A DNA stretch of 64,000 nt from Chara braunii. Its lineage: Eukaryota; Streptophyta; Charophyceae; Charales; Characeae. The position numbers and the translations under genes are program-made. Shown here in pieces: positions 57,840-64,000 of the stretch. The stretch lies in contig BFEA01000304.1 of the NCBI GenBank assembly GCA_003427395.1, positions 1,409,497-1,473,496 on the forward strand, in the 5' to 3' direction. Below the pieces are notes generated by a model. It was not told the DNA's origin, ran no database searches, and saw only the letters and a program-made list of their open reading frames with translations. Within the stretch, counting starts at the first letter, position 1, and each line of letters begins with the position of its first letter.

Positions 57840-59408
57840 TTTGGGATTTCTTCTGCGTGACCTTCGCATTCTTGCACTTATGCTGGGTGTGCTCATTTTC
57901 ACCTAGTTAATGCAAGCTCGATGCGAACGGCGGTCCCGCTATACTAATCTAAGCCTGCCTTAACCCAATCATCCACTTTGGACTGATTGGAGGCGGCCTT
58001 CCCTTGACTCTTTTGATGGCCCTTCACTCGGCCATCCGCCTTAGCCTTTTTAATATCGCGGCAAGGTGCTACCCTCAGCATAGTCCTTACCACATCCTTA
58101 GGTGTGTCCATCAGGTCAGAAAGGTCATTGACTTCATCATTTGTCTACCCTTCTTCTTCCACTCCTGTGGACTCTGCTTCTTCTTTCGTCTACTGAAGAA
58201 TGATATACCAACTGTGTTCTCAGTCTCTCAGGGAGAATTAGCGAATGCCTAGGACAACAATGGGATTCTCAACGGTAGTCGCAAACTCCCTGACTAGTGT
58301 CAACGAGCTTCTACCCTGTCGATGAACTCTTCTAAAGATAGGGTCTCACCCCTAACTCCTATGCGTCCTCCATATCCGGCTTTTGCTATGAACACACGTA
58401 AGCCATTATCACTTCCTCTTCCGACAAGGTTCTCTTTGCCCTCACCCACATTGGAAACGATCTCATCCTGAGATTGAGATCCTCCTCTTTCTTTTCACTT
58501 GTGTCAGGAAGGGGAACCCTCTTCAGGGTCTTTGAGAACAAGGAACTTGTTGTTGTTCCTGTGGTGGAACAGGTTGTTGTGGCGGTGATTGAGTAGCTGT
58601 CACCNCCTGACTAGAAGAAGAAGAGGCTACAGTCTGTGCTGGTGCTGCTAACGAACCGCTTGGTTGTGTGCCAGCTTGGGGATAGATGCCTAGAACTGCC
58701 ATCTTAGGGAGTGATGATTTAGACTGCGTGCAACCTAGAGCTTTAGCTGCTGCAACTGAGTCAATGTATAATCCAAGGTGTCTTGCATGAAGTCCACTTT
58801 GCTGACTACGCGTGCGTGTAGTGAGAGCAAGCTAGACTTCAACACCTTCATTGGGTCAAACAACGCTGCCTCATCCGTTGCCTCTAACGCAGTTTTCTCG
58901 GCCTATATTCTCTCCAACCTGACTATCCTAACTCTCTTTCTCTCTGTGGCTTCTTGGAGTTCCCTCTCTAGCCGTGCAAGGATCCGTTCGACTTGCTGGA
59001 GTTCCCTCAACTCCTGCTGGCGTGGGGTCAACGGGCGTAACTGCAAGCCCGCCATTTGACTGGTGGAGACAATAGAAACTATGGTACTAGAGATGCTCGG
59101 GAACCAGGTGAGCATTCCCAACTGTGTCCCAGACGAGGTCCCAGATGAGAGGGCAGCATTGGATGCTGCTGCGGCAGCCATTGCAGCTGCGGCGGCCTGT
59201 CTAGGTGCTACGTTAGCTGCTGCTGCCAGCTGTGCAACTTCCCTTGCTGCTCTCTCGACTGCTGCTCGTGCACGAGCTCTTTCTCCGGCCCTAAGCCGTC
59301 GCTTGACTTCCGTACCTAAAATCTAGAACACGAACGAAACTCTTCTTTAGTTCTGACCGTGAGTCTCTCATCGTCAACTCTACCCTCATCGCTGTCTGAC
59401 CCACTCAT
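57840..59408 (-). pseudogene. Ty3 gag remnant with coiled coil and broken zinc knuckle
   Basis: ATG at 59408 opens MSGSDSDEGRVDDERLTV. After a frameshift comes an Arg/Ala-rich helix, then QQELRELQQVERILARLERE (coiled coil), then a stop at 58903-58905 with homology continuing (DPMKVLKSSLLSLHARVVSK). Near 57890, GENEHTQHKC is the second half of a CCHC knuckle, but its first half is out of frame with a stop between. One N lies at 58605. Gag would form the particle and bind RNA; this copy cannot encode it intact. Confidence 0.75.
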
Positions 59409-60684
59409 TGCTAGGCAAACATTATCTGCACTACAACCCCCAGTGGAGTCTTACCACGTCATGTGTCTGACCGACACCTAATTTTCTAAAAATAAATGTG
59501 TCCGACAGGTATCTTCACCACAGTCAAGCGATCATCAAACAATATACACATAGACTGTACACATAATCTAATCCTATCATTGAGTAGTTCACTTACAACA
59601 ACATTAGATAGAACAGGCTATGGTAGTATACAACAGTCCTACTCTAATATGTCAGTGAGGTGTTAGCAGTTGTCAACCAACTAATCAATAATAGAGCTAG
59701 ACTATGTTGCAGATGTATGATTAGTGGGTATGGTTGTGTTTCCAGTTGAGCACCAATTAGAACCTACCCTCCCCTCCATCCAACATACCGAACAACATCA
59801 TTGAGCGAGCAGTATCTTCGTGTGTGTATCGGCCCACCCCTGTGCCCAAGTTGTCACCGAGCAAGCCAGCCCAACCACTCTTATTTACCCTCGTACGGCG
59901 ACGAGCCTTTTTGTCCATGTGATCTGGCTGATCAGGAGGAATTTATAGAGCGCCCCCATCTCTTCATGAATTCTTTAACGTCGCAGTCAGGACGACGATC
60001 ACAGCCAGATTCACAATGAACTCCCAACCAGAAATATTTATTGACGGTCTGGTAAGCGTCTGTCATGGGCTGGCACACCCGGAGCAACTTCTATTTGGCG
60101 CAGCAAAGTGCCTTAATGGACAACAGCCATCGCATGCGTGACCTACTCCCATTGGGTTGGCATGGTGACCGTGACCCAATGCTTCGACCAGGGCCCTTCA
60201 GAGGCACCGCCCTTTCTCCTTCCAGATGCTTCCGGGAAGATTGTCGTCTATCAAGGTAGCGCGCTCACAACACCTCACCAAGGAGAGGACTCTCAAGTTG
60301 GACTCACTTCCTCATGGTAAGAAGAGATTGAGAGAGTAGATAAGGTAAGGGAACAACGTACCTGGAGATAGTTGCCCCCAACCACAGATTTCTCACCAAT
60401 TGAGCTGAATGTACATTTGATGACCGGTCTTGACCTCGGTACCACCCACAACATAATGCAGTGCCACCTCAGCCGAATGCAACATCAGCATGCTCTCATC
60501 ACCAATCATACATTCCGCATGTATCCACGGCATACACTGCCGTCTTAGCCTTCCGGTGCACCCCTCTCTACCCAGGGCGTGCACCTATAGTGGCCTGACG
60601 TCACACGTACCCACTGCGAAGAAGCATCGTCAACGCACCAAGTCTGTATAACGCCAGCGTGCCAAAGGTAATTGGCCATCAAAC
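59409..60684 (-). other. Ty3 5' leader between PBS and gag
   Basis: About 1.28 kb without a recognisable domain on the sense strand. On the plus strand, 59801-60019 has C-P-S-C and C-P-C spacing, but no family is recognised and it is antisense to the element. Confidence 0.5.
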
Positions 60685-60699
60685 CAGCTCCGATACCAA
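60685..60699 (-). promoter_or_regulatory. primer-binding site (initiator tRNA-Met type)
   Basis: On the minus strand TTGGTATCGGAGC begins two bases after the LTR end. It differs by one base from TGGTATCAGAGC, the common plant PBS for initiator tRNA-Met. Confidence 0.88.
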
Positions 60700-60701
60700 A
60701 T

Positions 60702-61773
60702 TGCAAGGAACATGAGTATGGACGAAGCACAGAAATCCAGAATGCAAAATCACACTGAAGTCCAAGTATTCAAAGCCAAAGCAGATAGCACATGGAACCA
60801 AGTAACCATCCCATTGAGAATGATACAGAAGAATCGTGAGTCAATGTCCATGTCCAACAGGGCAACACCAACAACATAACCCAAATGTATCTCTCTCTTG
60901 TGAATGGCGTCAGGCGCCCTATCTACTCTACAACCTATCCTACAACTACAGCAATGAACAACAACCAGACAACTTGACTACCAGCGAGTGATGATGTCAA
61001 CACCAATGCAGACCTCCACCATCACCAGGTACGTGTCCTCTTCCCCACACTCTCCCTTGTTACCCACACAGCGCCCTTCACCTCCGAAGTACCACCTTAG
61101 CCCTCACCTCCCCTGCACCCTCATGCGGCCCGGCTATGGCCGCCAGTGCCCTGCGTGCAGGCAGCGCCCTACCGCCTAGCGCTGGCCTGCTTGCTCTTAG
61201 CGCAGCACTGCCTTGTACAGCGCAGCACTGCCTTGTACAGCGCAACACACATGCATTCGCGCAGCGTGCCCGCAAGTGCCAGCATTGGCCAAGATGTCAG
61301 CCCACTCGCCCTGCTTACCTATATGCCAGTATTGCGTGTGGGCGGCCTCCCTTCAGCCTGCGTCTGGGGCCCAGTCGCTGAACCCAGGCCCGATACAATT
61401 GAGGCCCGGGGGATGCAGTTGCACCTCTTTTGTCAAGGCCTGCGGCCAGATTCAGATAGTGGGCCGATTTCCCTTTGGCATTTTCGGCCTCTATACCCAG
61501 CATGCATTGTCGGCCTTACATTCAAGTACCCAAGGCCTAACTAACTCAGAGGCCCTGGGTTATCAGCATTTACTGAAATCCGAGACTTGGTGCATTCCAA
61601 CCAACCGGCGTGCTGCAACTGTATGGACCCCACTTCGTAAAATGTTGGCACAGAGGGCTCTTGTTGATTTTGCTGGCCCGCCTTCACTTAGGGCGGACAC
61701 GAGGCTTGCTGGGGCCTTAGCCCAGAACATGTACATCATGGCAAGGCCCCTTCTTGAGGACTCAATCCTCACA
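60702..61773 (-). repeat. 5' LTR (1072 bp)
   Basis: Same ends as the 3' LTR. It is 20 bp longer because CAGCACTGCCTTGTACAGCG is tandemly duplicated at about 61204-61243, which exactly accounts for the length difference. Confidence 0.95.
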
Positions 61774-61777
61774 TATG

Positions 61778-62487
61778 GCAACACATAAACAGCAACGCGC
61801 GAAGTCTCGAAAACGCTCCCCGCTTCCAAAAGTATGGAAATCCAGACAAAAGACAATGTTCAATATCAATAAAAACTTCCAATACCGGCCACTTCATTGG
61901 TCGGTGTTTTCTCATGGGCACCACTGTCTACTGAATCAGGAGGGCCCGTAGATGCAAAGTGAGATGTGCGGTTCGCATCTGTCACCCCCCGCCGCACGTG
62001 ATCGAAAACGTCAACGATGAAGTAGAATACCTCGCTAGTGGGACGAAGGCCTAAGGTGATGCTCAGTTTACATAAGGCCGTTTTTCTTCCTTTTTTTTTT
62101 GCCCCTGTGGAATTGGAACAATGGGCATACCGATGGCCGATGGGTCTAAAGACTCTAAATAGCCTACCATAGTTGAATCGGCCTATGTATCTTCTGATCT
62201 TCCCAGTACCTTCTTTTTCTTCTTGTTCTTTATTTCTTTCTTTTTTTCTTTTCTTTTCTTTTTTCTTCTTTTTCGATTTTTTCCTTTTTTTTAATAGAGA
62301 ACAACCTGAGTTGATGCTACTGTTTTCACCCGAAAAAAAAGCCTGGGCGTTGTGTACAAATGTAACGCCCACCGGGCGTTATATTTCATAAATTTGTGGT
62401 AACTTCAGTGAGGCCGCAAAATTCCGGAAAAAAAAAAAAAAAAATCTGAAAAAAGAATATGTTGTCCAGGATCGGAATGAGACCAAC
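61778..62487. other. unassigned DNA right of the Ty3 element
   Basis: Pyrimidine-rich stretch at about 62205-62290 and an A run at about 62431-62445. CAGGCGTT/AACGCC-like inverted repeats lie near 62345-62380. No gene recognised. Confidence 0.45.
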
Positions 62488-62506
62488 TTTTTTTTTTTTT
62501 TTTTTA
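62488..62506 (-). repeat. poly(T): possible tail of a minus-strand retroposon
   Basis: A T run followed by AACGGAATAATATCTTTATA and GGGCCC-rich sequence. A comparable layout (T run, TTATTAAAGGGCCC) occurs at 42145-42170. This suggests a shared retroposon 3' end. Confidence 0.4.
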
Positions 62507-62889
62507 ACGGAATAATATCTTTATAAAGGTCGGGAACCGGGCCCGGCGTCCCTAACAAAATTAGGTGGGCCCCCCAGTGGGCAAGGCATCATCGGCCAAG
62601 CACATAAAGGGCATCACTAGATTTAACCCCACAACCAACTCCACAGCCCTAACAACTCAAAAGTCAAAGAGAATTATCATCACAATGTAAATTATCCGTA
62701 AGAAATGAAAATACTAAGAAAATCTATAGTTCATCACTAAAAACTGTAATCACAATAGTCATGTCAACCCTAAGTTAGTAACCTAAATTCCACCAACCGG
62801 AGAAAATGAATCAAAACCACAAAAAAGAAACGAGCGATCAGCGGTGCGTGATCATGTCCACCATTCATCCGGAGTTATTACCAACCCCT

Positions 62890-63385
62890 GCCAATCCGCC
62901 CTACCACCCGCGCGGCAGGGGGCTGTGGCCACAGGCCCCAAACTGCTGACAGAGACCCCGCAAACCCACCCACCTCCTCGCGATTCAAAGCGGATAGCAC
63001 CTCCCCACACTCCTCTTTACAAAAACACCAACTCCCACCACGATGTTGTTTTCACTAACCAGGGGATTACCCTACCTCCCGCGTGGCAGGGGCTAAAAAG
63101 CCCCGCAAAACCCACCCACCTCCTTGCGATTTAGGGTAAGCCTCTCCCTCAATCTGCATATACCCCCTACGGATGCTTCCCCTCCCTCCATGAGAAACCC
63201 CTATGGAGCAATGCTCACCACTTCTCCTTAAGAATTCAGCTGACAGCAAACAGCAGCCTATTAGGATGAAATGAATATTTGACCCAAAGTCAACATCTCA
63301 GCGGTAATACCCTACCTCCCGCACAACAGGGGTCAAAAACCCTGCAAACCCACCTGCCTCCTCGTGATTTAGGGAAAACCACTTC
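62890..63385 (+). repeat. three direct repeats of about 75 bp
   Basis: CCCTACC-CCCGCG-GGCAGGGG, then CCCCGCAAA-CCCACC-ACCTCC, then GCGATT, occur near 62899, 63068 and 63308, spaced about 170 and 240 bp. Confidence 0.8.
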
Positions 63386-63539
63386 CACTAATTTGCACCT
63401 TCTCGCAAGGAAACCCCATTGCCCACTATAGTGGCGTTTCTACAGAGCGGCACTCTCTCTTTCATTCCATCACATGCAAAACGCTACACAAAAATCGCAA
63501 CAAATTACTACAACTATTACCCAAACAGCGAAACAGGCC

Positions 63540-64000
63540 ACACATAACAACATGGAGGAAATTCAGGAAATGATGGAAAAGTTTGTCAAGGTCTCCGACA
63601 TGACAGTCAACTGGGGAGCAAAACTCAAGGATGGTGGATTCACTATCAAGGGGGACGCCCCCCTGAGTCACCACATATTAATTGGATGCCACTAGAGGCC
63701 CCAGTAAGAATTCTAGGGGTATCCATGACCATAGAGGGACGCCCACCAACCAACGACAAATGGATTAGCGCCCTGACACAGCAAAAATTAGATAACTGGA
63801 AAAATAAGCACACATCCCTCTTTGGCCGCACTTAGTAATTAACAACGTGGTCTTCGCAACATCATGGTACAAATCGCTACTGTGGTCACTAAGCAAAACA
63901 ACCCTAAGAAGCTTAAAGAGAAAGGCAACAACCTTCCTATGGAGGGGGGGCGACGAGTAGAACAACACGATCAGCCGCGTGGCGTGGGAGTCAATTATCC
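63540..64000 (+). pseudogene. second, different LINE: RT connection fragment, cut by window end
   Basis: Plus-strand translation in shifting frames gives MEEIQEMMEKFVKVSDMTVNW, then WMPLEAPVRILGVSM, then KLDNWKNKHTSLFGR, then INNVVFATSWYKSLLWSL, then TTFLWRG. These align in order with QMLMDQFSRLSDMRINW, WLPIETPVRVLGINL, KLKTWKNKHTSIFGR, INNVVLGSIWYKS and AFLWRG of the minus-strand LINE. Divergence shows a different subfamily. Frameshifts and a stop after FGRT show decay. The element may continue beyond the window. Confidence 0.88.

Larger units (their letters stand above)
54524..61773 (-). mobile_element. Ty3/gypsy LTR retrotransposon, structurally bounded, defective (7.25 kb)
   Basis: Two direct LTRs (54524-55575 and 60702-61773) start TG and end CA on the plus strand and are flanked by TATG at 54520-54523 and 61774-61777. 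On the minus strand the order is 5' LTR, PBS, gag, protease, RT/RNase H, PPT, 3' LTR. The RT is missing its central palm and there is no integrase, so the copy needed helper proteins or lost these parts after insertion. The LTRs differ at a few percent of sites, mostly transitions in the stretches I compared. Confidence 0.95.

Noticed and set aside
59801-60019. Zinc-ribbon-like protein (C-P-S-C ... C-P-C) on the plus strand
   Set aside because: It is antisense within the Ty3 leader, short and without any conserved family pattern beyond the cysteines.

Overview
This window is repeat-dense eukaryotic nuclear DNA. I find no intact host protein-coding gene, no rRNA gene and no convincing tRNA gene. 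A nuclear copy of the plastid gene psbD, a plant-type L1 LINE with a zf-RVT tail, Ty3/gypsy remains and abundant (TA)n and (CT)n tracts all point to the green lineage. A large-genome streptophyte alga such as a charophyte is my guess at low confidence. Runs of N and two Nextera mate-pair junction adapters show a short-read scaffold, so some joins should be distrusted.

Layout. 0-2.5 kb: short direct repeats, an adapter, and a retrozyme-like pair of type III hammerhead ribozymes 650 nt apart. The first has every core base; the second has lost G12. 2.6-10.1 kb: mostly unassigned DNA with microsatellites and a long miRNA/MITE-like hairpin. 10.1-12.1 kb: a composite array of CT-rich blocks alternating with large palindromes flanked by TGAT/ATCA runs. 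12.2-35.5 kb: three copies of one undescribed large repeat, A (+, 12.2-19.5 kb), C (-, about 22.5-26 kb) and B (+, 28.6-35.5 kb). A and B begin TGTCG and end CGACA. Each copy carries two arrays of hairpins. In B the first array has eleven hairpins with one shared loop and one shared bulged base, but different, still complementary stems. A psbD fragment sits inside this array in copy A. Between A and C lie two tandem MITE-like copies and an inverted relative, embedded in (TA)n.

35.5-38.9 kb: a decayed Ty3-type gag on the minus strand, three hairpins related to the second array, an N gap and a chimeric adapter join. 39-45 kb: diverged direct repeats and a roughly 430-bp inverted duplication whose arms share an indel-free 55-codon reading frame. 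45.0-52.2 kb: a full-length minus-strand LINE with a 17-bp target-site duplication, poly(A), an ORF1 region, endonuclease, reverse transcriptase and zf-RVT, broken by a few stops and frameshifts. 54.5-61.8 kb: a structurally complete minus-strand Ty3/gypsy element (two LTRs of about 1.06 kb, PBS, PPT, 4-bp TSD). Its gag is damaged, its RT lacks the catalytic core, and it has no integrase. 61.8-64 kb: more repeats and the start of a second, different LINE on the plus strand.

The genes do not form a pathway. The biology here is mobile and structured-RNA-like. The two most notable signals are the hammerhead pair and the covarying hairpin arrays inside the 7-kb repeat family.
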